Source: Lachnospiraceae bacterium 3-1 (lineage in GTDB: Bacteria > Bacillota > Clostridia > Lachnospirales > Lachnospiraceae). Taken from it: a DNA stretch of 64,000 bases. Of the stretch, positions 51,793 to 60,235 are shown in pieces. A program made the position numbers and the translations under genes. Under the pieces are notes generated by a model, which saw only the letters and a program-made list of their open reading frames with translations, was not told the origin of the DNA and ran no database searches. The stretch is from positions 62,001 to 126,000 of the forward strand of contig KE159582.1 in NCBI GenBank assembly GCA_000403255.2, written 5' to 3'. Each line of letters opens with the position of its first letter. Within the stretch, counting starts at the first letter, position 1.

Positions 51793-52224
51793 ATGGAAAA
51801 CAGGATTTATGACGAAAATAACGGTCTTTGGTATGCAAAACAAGGCGACTATTACATCCCAGAACTTGCATTACCTCCCGAAGAAGAAAAGCCGATAGGT
51901 ATATGGGGGTGAGCGAGTGCCAGTGGCACTCACGCTGCGAACCGACCGAGCCGGCAGGCGAGAAAAAGACATTTGTGGTATCTAAAAGAGCATAAACAGT
52001 TCGTTTATCTCAATCTGTTGACGAGCGGCAGGCTGAATGAATACCTTGCAAGCGTAGATGAACAGGCAGAGGATATGTTTTTTCGGCTGGTAAAGGAGTA
52101 TGCCGGCAAGCATGGAGTAACGGAGCAATTAAAGGCAGAAAATCAGCTTTTATGGGTTCAAAAAATGAATAATATTCGGGCTTGTGCGAGGGAAATTGTG
52201 GAAAACGAGGTAATCTATTTATAA
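51793..52224 (+). pseudogene. tnpV: TnpV-like gene interrupted by a 54-bp palindromic element
   Basis: The first 39 codons (to LPPEEEKPIGIWG) and the last 86 (RHLWYLKEHKQFVYLNLLTS to AREIVENEVIYL) are in the same frame and together make a normal TnpV. Between them is an insert of 54 bp (51910-51963), a multiple of three, whose first codon is TGA. Without the insert the join would read GIWG-K-RHLWYL, as expected. So the gene was whole until the insertion. Follows the MobV relaxase by 8 bp. Confidence 0.85.
51910..51963 (-). repeat. 54-bp palindromic element, copy 2, inserted in tnpV
   Basis: Inverted relative to copy 1 at 50428: it contains GAGTGCCA-G-TGGCACTC (51915-51931) where copy 1 has GTGTGCCA-C-TGGCACAC, and GCTGCGAACCGACCGAG, the complement of the GGTCGGTTCGCAGC block. 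Paired substitutions in the palindrome keep the stem. Confidence 0.7.
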
Positions 52225-52370
52225 GTGATAGGTGGCACTTCTACGGTATGTGGAAGTGCCTCTCAATTAAGCAAAAATAGTTCGGGGAATTGAAAAATCT
52301 TATAAATTCATGTATACTGAAAAAAAGAAATTAGACTGCGAAATTGGGGATTTTTGGAGGTAAGATAAAG

Positions 52371-52832
52371 ATGAGCGAAATTATATTTTTAAGATGCGAT
52401 GGAAATAACAAAGATTTTATAGAAAATTGCAGGTTACTTGATGAGGATTTGGATTTGCGAGTTGGAAAAGTGATTAAACGGGATAAGTATGCTCAATATA
52501 ACCTAATTGATAAAATAAACGAAGCGATAGTTGTTTATCGGGGAAATAATCCGATTGGTGGTGGTTCGATACGTCCTTATGATGAAAATACAGTAGAGCT
52601 AAAAAGAGTGTTTGTCATACCAACTGAACAAGGAAAGGGCATAGGAACAGAGTTGGTTTCTAAACTAATAGAGTGGGCGAAAGAACTGGGATATAAGAAA
52701 ATGATTTTGGAAACAGGAGAACTTTTAGCGGAATCCTGTCATGTATATTTAAAGTTAGGATTTAAGCAAATTCCTAATTATGGTGCGTATGTAGATATGC
52801 CAGAGTCTCTCTGTATGGGAAAAGAATTATAA
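52371..52832 (+). CDS. GNAT-family N-acetyltransferase
   Basis: 153 residues from ATG 52371 (TGGAGG upstream). Acetyl-CoA-binding motif [20 protein letters not shown] (Q/R-x-x-G-x-G/A), preceded by the strand [20 protein letters not shown] and followed by [31 protein letters not shown]. Cytoplasmic transferase of unknown substrate. First cargo gene after the broken tnpV; the codon use is AT-rich compared with the mobilisation genes. Confidence 0.88.
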   Translation: MSEIIFLRCDGNNKDFIENCRLLDEDLDLRVGKVIKRDKYAQYNLIDKINEAIVVYRGNNPIGGGSIRPYDENTVELKRVFVIPTEQGKGIGTELVSKLIEWAKELGYKKMILETGELLAESCHVYLKLGFKQIPNYGAYVDMPESLCMGKEL

Positions 52833-52905
52833 GTTGAAACAGGCATATAAGAAATTTATCGTAATGCTGCATATAAAGAAAATTAAGATTGAGGAAGATA
52901 ATGAT

Positions 52906-53691
52906 ATGAAGATAATAAACAAAGACATAGATAGCGGAAAACCCTTTGACTGGGGGCAAACTTCTTTAGATTATGCGAAATTCCGTGATATTTATCCACA
53001 AGAGTTTTATCAAAGGATTGTTGACCGTAAATTATGCTTGGACGGACAATCTGTCCTTGATATTGGAACAGGAACGGGGGTTCTTCCTAGAAATATGTAT
53101 CAATATGGGGCGAAGTGGACGGCTGCGGATATTTCAGAAAACCAAATTGAACAAGCAAAAATTCTCTCAAAGGGTATGGATATAGATTATCATGTTATAT
53201 CAACAGAGGATATAAGTTTTTCGGATAATTCTTTTGATGTAATTACAGCCTGTCAGTGTTTTTGGTATTTTGACCATGAATCTGTTATGCCTAAGTTTTA
53301 TCGTATGCTGAAACAAGGGGGGAGTATTCTTGTTTTATATATGGCATGGCTGCCATTTGAGGACAATATTGCAGGAGCTAGTGAAAAACTTGTATTAAAA
53401 TATAATCCAAATTGGAGCGGCGCAAGGGAAACGAAACATCCGATAGACATACCAGATTGTTATAAAGAAAACTTTGCGCTTGTATATCATGAAGAATTTA
53501 CTCTAAGAATACCGTTTACCCGTGAAAGCTGGAATGGAAGAATGAAGGCTTGCCGTGGAATCGGAGCTTCGCTTACCGAGAAAGAAATTTCGATGTGGGA
53601 ACAAGAGCATATGCAGCTCCTTAAACAAATTGCACCGAATGAATTTGATATTTTGCATTATATTGCTATTGCAGAGCTTAAAAAGCATTAA
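52906..53691 (+). CDS. Class I SAM-dependent methyltransferase
   Basis: 261 residues from ATG 52906 (GAGGAAG upstream; the frame is open from 52834). SAM-binding motif I QSVLDIGTGTGVLPRNM, motif II AKWTAADISENQIEQAK, and DISFSDNSFDVITACQCFWY. C-terminal lid with PFTRESWNGRMKACRGIGAS. Small-molecule methyltransferases of this type (UbiE/TehB-like) are common cargo; no target-recognition domain of a DNA methylase is present. AT-rich. Confidence 0.87.
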   Translation: MKIINKDIDSGKPFDWGQTSLDYAKFRDIYPQEFYQRIVDRKLCLDGQSVLDIGTGTGVLPRNMYQYGAKWTAADISENQIEQAKILSKGMDIDYHVISTEDISFSDNSFDVITACQCFWYFDHESVMPKFYRMLKQGGSILVLYMAWLPFEDNIAGASEKLVLKYNPNWSGARETKHPIDIPDCYKENFALVYHEEFTLRIPFTRESWNGRMKACRGIGASLTEKEISMWEQEHMQLLKQIAPNEFDILHYIAIAELKKH

Positions 53692-53733
53692 ATTCTGTTT
53701 GTTAAATTAACATTTGTGAGGTTTTACATAAAT

Positions 53734-54204
53734 ATGGATTATAAAATTCGAGAAATTAGAAAAAATGAATATTCAATATTATCTGATTTTCTGCACGAAG
53801 CAATTTTTATTCCAGAGGGCATGGACAAGCCGCCAAAATCTATTATTGAACAGCCAGAGCTGCAAGTATATATTGAGGATTTTGGAAAAAAAGATGATTG
53901 GTGCTTAGTTGCAGAAGTAAAAGGGAAGATTGTAGGCGCAGTATGGGTGCGTATTATGGATGATTACGGGCATATTGATGATGAAACGCCTTCATTTGCT
54001 ATTTCACTGTATGAGGAATATAGGAATATGGGCATTGGTACAGCACTTATGAGAGATATGCTGGAACTTTTAAAGAATAAAAGCTATAAGCGGACATCCC
54101 TTTCTGTGCAGAAGGTAAATTATGCGGTTTGTATGTATCAGAAAGTAGGTTTTGAAGTTGTTGATGAAAATGAAGAAGAATACATCATGGTTTGTCGGTT
54201 GTAA
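53734..54204 (+). CDS. GNAT-family N-acetyltransferase
   Basis: 156 residues from ATG 53734 (GAGG 14 bp upstream). MDYKIREIRKNEYSILSDFL, EVKGKIVGAVWVRIMDDYGH, the acetyl-CoA motif EEYRNMGIGTALMRDMLELL and YKRTSLSVQKVNYAVCMYQK, VGFEVVDENEEEYIMVCRL. Substrate unknown. AT-rich, and adjacent to the AbiH gene. Confidence 0.87.
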   Translation: MDYKIREIRKNEYSILSDFLHEAIFIPEGMDKPPKSIIEQPELQVYIEDFGKKDDWCLVAEVKGKIVGAVWVRIMDDYGHIDDETPSFAISLYEEYRNMGIGTALMRDMLELLKNKSYKRTSLSVQKVNYAVCMYQKVGFEVVDENEEEYIMVCRL

Positions 54205-54237
54205 AAAAATAGGTTAGGAGAAGAATACATCCTGAAT

Positions 54238-55302
54238 ATGTTAGTGTTAGGAAATGGGTTTGATTTGGCTCATAATTTACCAACTAGATATACAAATTTT
54301 TTAGAGTATGTTATCAAACAAAGAGATTTAGGAGAAGTCGAACATACAAGAATATATGAGTTAATACAAAAAAATATATGGATAGATTATTTTGTTCGTT
54401 TGTATCAAATGAATTTGTTAAGGGGCATAAATTGGATAGATTTTGAATTAGAAATAAGTCATATACTAAAAATATTTGATGAACATGATTCAAATATTTA
54501 TAATAAGATTGCTCCGCTTTCAGAGTTGAACAAAGATAAAAAGCTGGTATTATTTTATAATTTATATGCAATTAGGTGTAATTGCCCAGATGGAATAAGA
54601 GATGTTCCAAAGCAGTCATATTCTCAATTAATAGAAAATATGGAATCTGATATGGAAAGAATGATTAAAGCCTTTGAAATCTATTTGATAGAAAAAGTGG
54701 AAGAAAAGGATGTTGTATGTATATCACCAAATATTCAAGAAGTAAACGCTAATCGGATTATAAGTTTTAATTATACACATATATATGAAAAGTTGTATTC
54801 TGATGATAAGTCAAAAGTACATCATATTCATGGTGAGGTCAAAAGGGACGCATCTATCTCAAATAATATGGTATTAGGCGTAGATGAGTATTGGGATAAA
54901 GAGGAAGCACATAAGCATACAAATTACAATATATTCAAAAAATTCACGCAAAGAATTTTAAAAGAAACAGGATTTGAATATAGAAATTGGATTGAAAATG
55001 AAAGCAAAAAGAACTATAAGCAACATATTGGAACTAGGAATCGCACGTCTTTATCGAGTATGGGAATTACGGATGTATATATTTTTGGACATTCATTAGA
55101 TGTGACGGATAGTGATGTTCTGAAAGAGTTTTTTACGGATGAGTGTTTTAATGTACATATTTATTATAAAGACAAAAAAAAAGAAGCAGCATTAATTGCA
55201 AATGTTGTAAAAATGATAGGAGAAGATGAATTTATTAGACAAATAAATTCTGTACCGCCCCAAATAGAGTTTATAAAGCAAAAGGATATGATTAAAAAAT
55301 AA
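54238..55302 (+). CDS. AbiH-family abortive infection protein
   Basis: 354 residues. N-terminal LVLGNGFDLAHNLPTRYTNF is the signature of AbiH proteins, which abort phage growth by an unknown mechanism. Later conserved parts: IDFELEISHIL, ANRIISFNYTHIYEKLY, SKVHHIHGEVKRDASISNNM and VYIFGHSLDVTDSDVLKEFF. Full length for the family. An in-frame CTG-AAT before the ATG would give MNML, so the true start may be slightly upstream. AT-rich cargo, next to a KilA-N gene. Confidence 0.88.
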   Translation: MLVLGNGFDLAHNLPTRYTNFLEYVIKQRDLGEVEHTRIYELIQKNIWIDYFVRLYQMNLLRGINWIDFELEISHILKIFDEHDSNIYNKIAPLSELNKDKKLVLFYNLYAIRCNCPDGIRDVPKQSYSQLIENMESDMERMIKAFEIYLIEKVEEKDVVCISPNIQEVNANRIISFNYTHIYEKLYSDDKSKVHHIHGEVKRDASISNNMVLGVDEYWDKEEAHKHTNYNIFKKFTQRILKETGFEYRNWIENESKKNYKQHIGTRNRTSLSSMGITDVYIFGHSLDVTDSDVLKEFFTDECFNVHIYYKDKKKEAALIANVVKMIGEDEFIRQINSVPPQIEFIKQKDMIKK

Positions 55303-55355
55303 AAAAAGCAACAAAGACAAGCATTTTTACAAGTAAGGGAGAGAATGAAATTTAG

Positions 55356-56225
55356 ATGAAAAATATGAAAATAGATGCCAATGGGACAGAAATCAGAGTA
55401 ATGGGTGATGTCGTAAATGAAGAAGCTTATATTTCTTTAACAGATATTGCTAAATATAAAAATCCAGATAATGCTTTTATTGTGGTTGCAAACTGGATGC
55501 GTAATCATTCGACAATCTCATTTTTGGGTTTGTGGGAGCAAATTTACAATTCTAATTTTAAACCTATCGAATTCGATAGGTTTAAAGCAGAGTCAGGAGA
55601 TAATGCGTTTACGCTGACACCGCAGCAATGGATAAAAGCAACAGACGCAATCGGTATTGTATCAAAATCAGGGCGGTATGGCGGAACTTATGCTCATACA
55701 GACATTGCTTTTGAGTTTGCTTCTTGGATTTCTCCAGAATTTAAGCTTTATATTATCAAGGACTATCAGCGATTAAAGAAAGATGAAGCGAACCGATTGG
55801 CGATTGGGTGGGATGCTAAAAGGGAACTTTCAAAAATAAATTACCGTATTCATACAGATGCGGTAAAAGAATTTTTGTTAACACCAACATTATCCCCGCA
55901 GGAAATGGCATATACATACGCATCCGAAGCAGATATTCTTAATATGGCGTTGTTTGGCAAGACGGCGGCACAATGGAGAAACGAAAAAGGGATAAGTGGA
56001 AAAACATCTAATATCAGGGATTATGCTTCAGCAGAGGAATTGGTTGTTCTTATCAATCTGGAAGATACTAATGCTGATTTAATAAGACAAGGTTTATCTA
56101 ATATTGAACGATTAAAGGTATTAAGGGAAAAGGCATACCGACAGCTTGAACTTTTGAAAAAGAACCAAGAAACTTTTACTACGCTGAAGAAAAATCTGAT
56201 TGAAAATTCGGAAACTAATAGTTGA
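55356..56225 (+). CDS. KilA-N domain protein
   Basis: 289 residues. KilA-N DNA-binding domain over about 1-135: EAYISLTDIAKYKNPDNAFI, VVANWMRNHSTISFLGLWEQ, NSNFKPIEFDRFKAESG, IGIVSKSGRYGGTYAHTDIA, FEFASWISPEFKLYIIKDYQ. The C-terminal region is helical. Found in phages and in many mobile elements, where its role is not known. A perfect 30-bp palindrome lies within the coding sequence (55557-55586). Last cargo gene of IME-B. Confidence 0.88.
   Translation: MKNMKIDANGTEIRVMGDVVNEEAYISLTDIAKYKNPDNAFIVVANWMRNHSTISFLGLWEQIYNSNFKPIEFDRFKAESGDNAFTLTPQQWIKATDAIGIVSKSGRYGGTYAHTDIAFEFASWISPEFKLYIIKDYQRLKKDEANRLAIGWDAKRELSKINYRIHTDAVKEFLLTPTLSPQEMAYTYASEADILNMALFGKTAAQWRNEKGISGKTSNIRDYASAEELVVLINLEDTNADLIRQGLSNIERLKVLREKAYRQLELLKKNQETFTTLKKNLIENSETNS
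55557..55586. repeat. Perfect 30-bp palindrome inside the KilA-N gene
   Basis: TTTAAACCTATCGAA followed directly by its reverse complement TTCGATAGGTTTAAA. It encodes part of the family-typical SNFKPIEFDRFKAES segment, so it has not disturbed the protein. May be chance, an operator, or a DNA site bound by the protein itself. Confidence 0.85.
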
Positions 56226-56305
56226 TTTTCTAAGCTAAATCGCTTATAATTTAAGCTATAGCATATAGCTATTATCCGCAGTTGCCGAGCCAGTGTTATC
56301 AACAG

Positions 56306-56323
56306 CGATAACAAAATGATAAC
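56306..56323 (+). repeat. Terminal repeat of IME-B, right copy
   Basis: GATAACAAAATGATAACA, matching 37689-37706 at 17 of 18 positions. About 100 bp inside the right candidate att site. Confidence 0.45.
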
Positions 56324-56424
56324 ATTAGCTCATATAGGCAGGATAATATGGATATATCAAATAATCAAGAGATTTACATACTCAACAGAGAATAAATCCT
56401 AAGCAAAATTAGTTAGGAAAAGTC

Positions 56425-56435
56425 GAGTTCGAATA
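56425..56435 (+). other. Candidate attachment site, right end of IME-B
   Basis: GAGTTCGAATA, the second copy of the sequence at 37617. Just beyond is a long hairpin (ATCCCGGAAATGC / GCGTTTCCGGGAT, 56445-56481) of terminator type, probably belonging to the original chromosomal gene or to a neighbouring element. Confidence 0.45.
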
Positions 56436-56444
56436 GCGGATAAA

Positions 56445-56481
56445 ATCCCGGAAATGCTGATAAAATGGGCGTTTCCGGGAT
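56445..56481 (+). terminator. Long hairpin beside the right att site
   Basis: ATCCCGGAAATGC pairs with GCGTTTCCGGGAT over 13 bp with one G-T pair; only a weak T-rich tail follows. Bidirectional structure possible. No gene lies between 56226 and 56700. Confidence 0.6.
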
Positions 56482-56700
56482 TGCTTTATGCTGTTTGGCT
56501 CTAAAATGGCTCTAATTATTTGAGGAATACTGGATTTGGGGCGGGTATCGTGATACCTGCAAACAAATTTAAAGAACTAATTGCCATTCATATATCTTCG
56601 TGTTACAATACATCTACGGAAAGTACCCATGACAGGGTGGTAGCCTCCCAAGTTTATGAAAACCGGCGTGCCGGAATACATAGGAAGGGAGGTGGCGCCG

Positions 56701-56820
56701 ATGACAGCTTTTGAAATCATTTCGATTTTCATTGGAATATTAGCATAGCTGATGTCCTTTGGTAGCTTAATTGTTGCGTTGCTTGCCTTTCTCGATAAGA
56801 GAAACAACAAGCGAAAATAA
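56701..56820 (+). pseudogene. Holin-like type I toxin peptide, broken by an amber codon
   Basis: ATG 56701 behind GGGAGGTGG opens MTAFEIISIFIGILA, then TAG (56746-56748), then LMSFGSLIVALLAFLDKRNN, KRK, stop at 56820. The joined 39-residue sequence is a single membrane helix with a basic end, the form of the putative holin-like / TxpA-type toxins. A hairpin terminator follows. The stop removes most of the helix; restart at the ATG after it (56752) would give 22 residues. The antisense antitoxin RNA expected on the other strand cannot be placed by eye. Confidence 0.65.
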
Positions 56821-56824
56821 AAAT

Positions 56825-56853
56825 GCCTATCCTGTCTGATCCACAGGATAGGC
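56825..56853 (+). terminator. Terminator of the toxin transcript
   Basis: GCCTATCCTGT and ACAGGATAGGC form a perfect 11-bp stem with a seven-base loop. A second hairpin, AGCATCCACT / AGTGGGTGCT followed by TTTCCCTTT, lies at 56889-56912. Such double hairpins are usual around type I toxin genes and their antisense RNAs. Confidence 0.65.
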
Positions 56854-56987
56854 GGTGTCCGTAAGGACAATCATTAACCTAAACTCGGAGCATCCACTTT
56901 GGAGTGGGTGCTTTCCCTTTGTATTGTTATAATACCATTGAATGTGAAATGTTTCAAGGGATTTCTTCTAAAATCTGTAGATATTGT

Positions 56988-57455
56988 TCAGTAAATTTTG
57001 ATTTCCCCCTCATAATTATCGGCTCTTTCCAATAGAGGACCGGTTGTACCCATTGTAAAAGCTATATCACTGCTTCGGATAGACAATAGTTCCATTCCAA
57101 TCTTTAGATTAAGGAAGACCAATATTTGCTGATTAAGCTGAATGATACCATTCTCTGAAATATTTACCCAACAGTATGACCGCCCTTTGTATTTGATAAA
57201 TTCGCCCTCTGCGGTCTGATAATTCAGTAAAGTCGGATTATCGGTAAGAATGTGTCCTAACTTTGACGGTTCTAACAATCCTTTTCTTGTCACACAAAAG
57301 CCGCCAGTGACCTTGCTTCCAGTAAAAAGATAGACTTTTTCCTCTACTGTGGCGTTGTACTCTGTAAGAGCCTGGGCTGGCAGATGGATTGTCAAATCAT
57401 TTCGTATCAGTGATTTTCCGAAAATAAATTTACCGCCTTTATTCATCTGTGGCAT
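56988..57455 (-). CDS. Hypothetical protein beside a MerR regulator
   Basis: 155 residues: MPQMNKGGKFIFGKSLIRND, LTIHLPAQALTEYNATVEEK, VYLFTGSKVTGGFCVTRKGL, then NISENGIIQLNQQILVFLNL, KIGMELLSIRSSDIAFTMGT. Mostly beta-strand with two LIHLP/LNQQIL-type repeats that loosely recall two AbrB/SpoVT-like swapped hairpins. RBS AGGAG on the minus strand. No family recognised. Confidence 0.65.
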   Translation of the reverse strand: MPQMNKGGKFIFGKSLIRNDLTIHLPAQALTEYNATVEEKVYLFTGSKVTGGFCVTRKGLLEPSKLGHILTDNPTLLNYQTAEGEFIKYKGRSYCWVNISENGIIQLNQQILVFLNLKIGMELLSIRSSDIAFTMGTTGPLLERADNYEGEIKIY

Positions 57456-57611
57456 ATATCATCAACTCCTTTTCCTAAAAGTGGAAGTCCACTATACCAC
57501 AAGAAAATTCAAATGTCACTAAGGCTCTCTAAAGTGTGGCAAGCTATTTTTCAGCATAGCGAGAATGATTAGTTGCCGGGATATATTTTTTAGAGAGAGT
57601 GCCTGTTGCCT

Positions 57612-58490
57612 CTAATTGTTTTCGGAAACGTTGTTCTCCGAGTAATAACGGAACGCTTTTACAATATAATCAGAAGCCCCTTTTCCATATTGACTGTCAG
57701 TCATGCTTTTAATATAATCGCTTGAATATGTGTCGATAAGAACATTGATATAGGACTTATCAAGGGATACGTTAGCGCTGTTTTTCTGTATAAGCTGCAA
57801 CAGTTCATCTACAATGGATTGTATGTTAGGGGAAGAAACATCTTCTGACAAATTGGCGGCTAATCTGCCATACAGTATATCAGACTGTTTTCCGATTTCT
57901 TTTACTTCTTCCGTTAATTGTGTTTCCATAAGTTTAGAGAAATGCTCTAAATTATGTTTCATGGCTTCGGTGTATTTTTCAATACTGCCGAATTGTTGAA
58001 TGGCAAGTTTAGCTACCTCTGCTTCATCATCTTTAATTTTTTGAATAAACATATCAAAATTTTCAATGCTTCCCCAATGTTTGATAACATCATCAGTGCT
58101 GTTATTTTTAAAATCCTCTAAAGCGGTGATGTAATCAGACAGGTCAAATTCCTTAAAACTCATACATTGCTCTCCTTTCTCTAAGCGGCTAAGAAGCTGT
58201 ATAAGTTTGTCTGTCCGATTGCGCTTCAGCAAAAGCAACTCTTTTTGCCTTTTGAAAGCATTAATTTTGTCAAAGTCGGGTTTTTGCAGAATTTCTTTAA
58301 TCTCTTTCAGCCTAAATCCCAATTCCTTAAAAAACAGGATTTGTTGTAGCTTTTGCAAGGCTTCATCATCATATAGGCGATAGCCGGATTCGGTCAATTC
58401 GCTTGGCTTTAACAATCCAATCTCGTCATAGTATTGTAGTGTTCGTGTGCTTATGCCTGTTAATTCTGCAACTTGGCTTATGGTTCGCAT
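57612..58490 (-). CDS. MerR-family regulator with a TipAS-like domain
   Basis: 292 residues from ATG 58490 (AAGGAGC upstream on the minus strand). N-terminal MerR winged helix: TISQVAELTGISTRTLQYYD, EIGLLKPSELTESGYRLYDD, EALQKLQQILFFKELGFRLK. After a dimerisation helix (to about 115) comes a long helical domain (WGSIENFDMFIQKIKDDEAE to TDSQYGKGASDYIVKAFRYY) of the TipAS antibiotic-binding kind. Probably a drug-responsive activator of a multidrug gene; no exporter is next to it, so the target is elsewhere or lost. Confidence 0.87.
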   Translation of the reverse strand: MRTISQVAELTGISTRTLQYYDEIGLLKPSELTESGYRLYDDEALQKLQQILFFKELGFRLKEIKEILQKPDFDKINAFKRQKELLLLKRNRTDKLIQLLSRLEKGEQCMSFKEFDLSDYITALEDFKNNSTDDVIKHWGSIENFDMFIQKIKDDEAEVAKLAIQQFGSIEKYTEAMKHNLEHFSKLMETQLTEEVKEIGKQSDILYGRLAANLSEDVSSPNIQSIVDELLQLIQKNSANVSLDKSYINVLIDTYSSDYIKSMTDSQYGKGASDYIVKAFRYYSENNVSENN

Positions 58491-58618
58491 TCTTATCAGC
58501 TCCTTAAATTTGTGAAGAAGCAAGACAGAGATTGCCGGCTTATATCTATTCTGCTCCTATGAGAAAAGAATACAGTATCACGTTACGTGGAAGTCAATAC
58601 TTTTTGCTCAAAAATTTT

Positions 58619-59167
58619 TCATTCATTTTCGGGATAAATTTTTACAGATATACCCCTAACACCCTTTTTGACAATCTTACTGTCATCAAGAATACTCTGC
58701 TTAACAGCGTCCAAATCTTTTGAGAGTGCTTCAATCGCCCGTTGGTGTTCTTCCTCCGACGAGAAGCGTTCCGTATCATTCAAAAGGTTCTCCTGCAATT
58801 CCCTTGCTTTCATGTATACACCCAGCTTATGATTGAGCAGGGAGTTCTGAAAAGATATTTTGATTGTGGCGGGATTGAAACTTCCGTCCTCGTATCTCTC
58901 TGCTTCAAAGTTCATATCTAATTGTTCGTCCATTTTCAAAATTAAAGACAATACATCTGACACTGTTTCTATATCAAAATCCATGAAAACATTGATACTG
59001 ATACCCAAAGCATTTGCAATTTTCATCAGTTGGTCGGGCTTGGGATTGCGGATGCCATATTCATATTTTTTTATAGTGGCGGAATTGATGCCGGAAAGCT
59101 GACCGAGCGTTTCCTGTGATATGCCACGCAAATTCCGAAAGTGTTTAATCTTTTCCCCGGTAGTCAT
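58619..59167 (-). CDS. XRE-family repressor of the third integrase module
   Basis: 182 residues. N-terminal HTH: GEKIKHFRNLRGISQETLGQ, LSGINSATIKKYEYGIRNPK, PDQLMKIANALGISINVFMD, then a helical C-terminal region (ERFSSEEEHQRAIEALSKDL). Divergent from the excisionase gene at 59347; three copies of a G-x-x-CACA-n-GTGTA palindrome lie in between. Same design as the repressor at 37858. Confidence 0.87.
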   Translation of the reverse strand: MTTGEKIKHFRNLRGISQETLGQLSGINSATIKKYEYGIRNPKPDQLMKIANALGISINVFMDFDIETVSDVLSLILKMDEQLDMNFEAERYEDGSFNPATIKISFQNSLLNHKLGVYMKARELQENLLNDTERFSSEEEHQRAIEALSKDLDAVKQSILDDSKIVKKGVRGISVKIYPENE

Positions 59168-59225
59168 GCCAATACCTCCGATTTTTGTGATATTCGTTAG
59201 TGCCTAGTTCAATTCTATCACATCA

Positions 59226-59317
59226 GGACACATTTGTGTATAAAAATTTAAAATAAATACTTGACGTTCACAAAAGTGTACCGTATAATAAAAACATAAA
59301 GGTCACATATGTGTACC
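59226..59317 (+). promoter_or_regulatory. Divergent promoter with three repressor operators
   Basis: TTGACG (59261-59266), 17-bp spacer and TATAAT (59284-59289). Palindromes GGACACATTTGTGTA (59226), GTTCACAAAAGTGTACC (59266) and GGTCACATATGTGTACC (59301) share the half-site GGT-CACA / TGTG-ACC; the middle one fills the spacer, so a bound repressor would block RNA polymerase. Confidence 0.8.
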
Positions 59318-59346
59318 TAAAATAAAAAAGGAAAGGACAGGACTAT

Positions 59347-59541
59347 ATGGAGAATGGAAAGAAAATGTATGTAACGGCAGAGGAAGCGGCTGAAATGCTT
59401 GGTGTATCAACGGGTTATGCCTATAAGATTATCCGGGGGCTGAATGAGGAACTGAAAGCAAAGGGCTATCGGACAATCTGCGGCAAAGTCCCGACAAAAT
59501 ACTTTGAAGAAAAATTCTACGGTCTGACCGTAGCCATGTAG
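59347..59541 (+). CDS. Excisionase-like protein of the third integrase module
   Basis: 64 residues: MYVTAEEAAEMLGVSTGYAY, KIIRGLNEELKAKGYRTICG, KVPTKYFEEKFYGLTVAM. Winged-helix excisionase, paralogue of 38563. RBS AAAGGA. Directly controlled by the promoter and operators at 59226. The integrase it should assist is truncated. Confidence 0.85.
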   Translation: MENGKKMYVTAEEAAEMLGVSTGYAYKIIRGLNEELKAKGYRTICGKVPTKYFEEKFYGLTVAM

Positions 59542-59556
59542 GAAAGGAGAGATTTT

Positions 59557-60235
59557 ATGTCAGCGACAAGGGACGGAAAGATGTGGCGTTGCCAGTTCTA
59601 TTATAAGGACTGGCAGGGCGTAAGCCACAAGAAGAATAAGCGGGGATTTAAGACAAAAGCGGAAGCGGAGCAATGGGAGCGTGACTTTCTGCAACAGCAG
59701 CAGAGGAATTTAGACATCAATTTTGAAAACTTCGTACAAATCTATTATGAGGATATGGAACATCGTCTGCGTGAAAATACCATGCGTACAAAGAAATTCA
59801 TTATTGACCTGAAAATCATTCCATATTTCAAGAAAAAGAACATGAATGAGATTAAGGCTTCCGACATTCGGGCGTGGCAAAATGCGCTGATGAAAAAAGG
59901 GTATTCGGAAACGTATCTGAAAACGGTCAATAATCAGTTGTCGGCAATCTTCAATTATGCGGTTCGGTACTATGATTTGAAAGATAATCCTTGCCGGAAA
60001 GCCGGGAGTATCGGAAAGAGCCACGCCGGGGAAAAGGAGTTTTGGACGAAGCAGGAGTTTAAACAGTTTCTTGTGACTGTGGAGAACAAGCCGGAAACAA
60101 AAATGGCGTTCCTGCTCCTTTACTGGACGGGCATGAGGATTGGGGAATTGCTTGCTATAACCTATAATGATATTGATTTAGAGAAACGTACCATTTCCGT
60201 AAACAAATCTTATCAGCGGATAGAGGAAACGGGAG
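59557..60235 (+). pseudogene. Tyrosine integrase, 3'-truncated
   Basis: From ATG 59557: arm-binding domain MWRCQFYYKDWQGVSHKKNK, SAM-like core-binding domain, then the first catalytic Arg region YWTGMRIGELLAITYNDIDL and ISVNKSYQRIEE. The homology to the integrase at 38764 stops near residue 225; the R-H-x-x-H box and tyrosine are missing. After about 60230 the frame runs on for some 30 meaningless residues to 60321 because it is fused to another gene in a different frame. Catalytically dead; it points to a deletion joining an integrase module to a conjugative element tail. Confidence 0.85.

Noticed and set aside
56520-56714. Sixty-four-codon frame before the broken toxin
   Set aside because: Its end overlaps the toxin RBS and start in another frame; the toxin reading has a good RBS and a membrane helix, this one does not.
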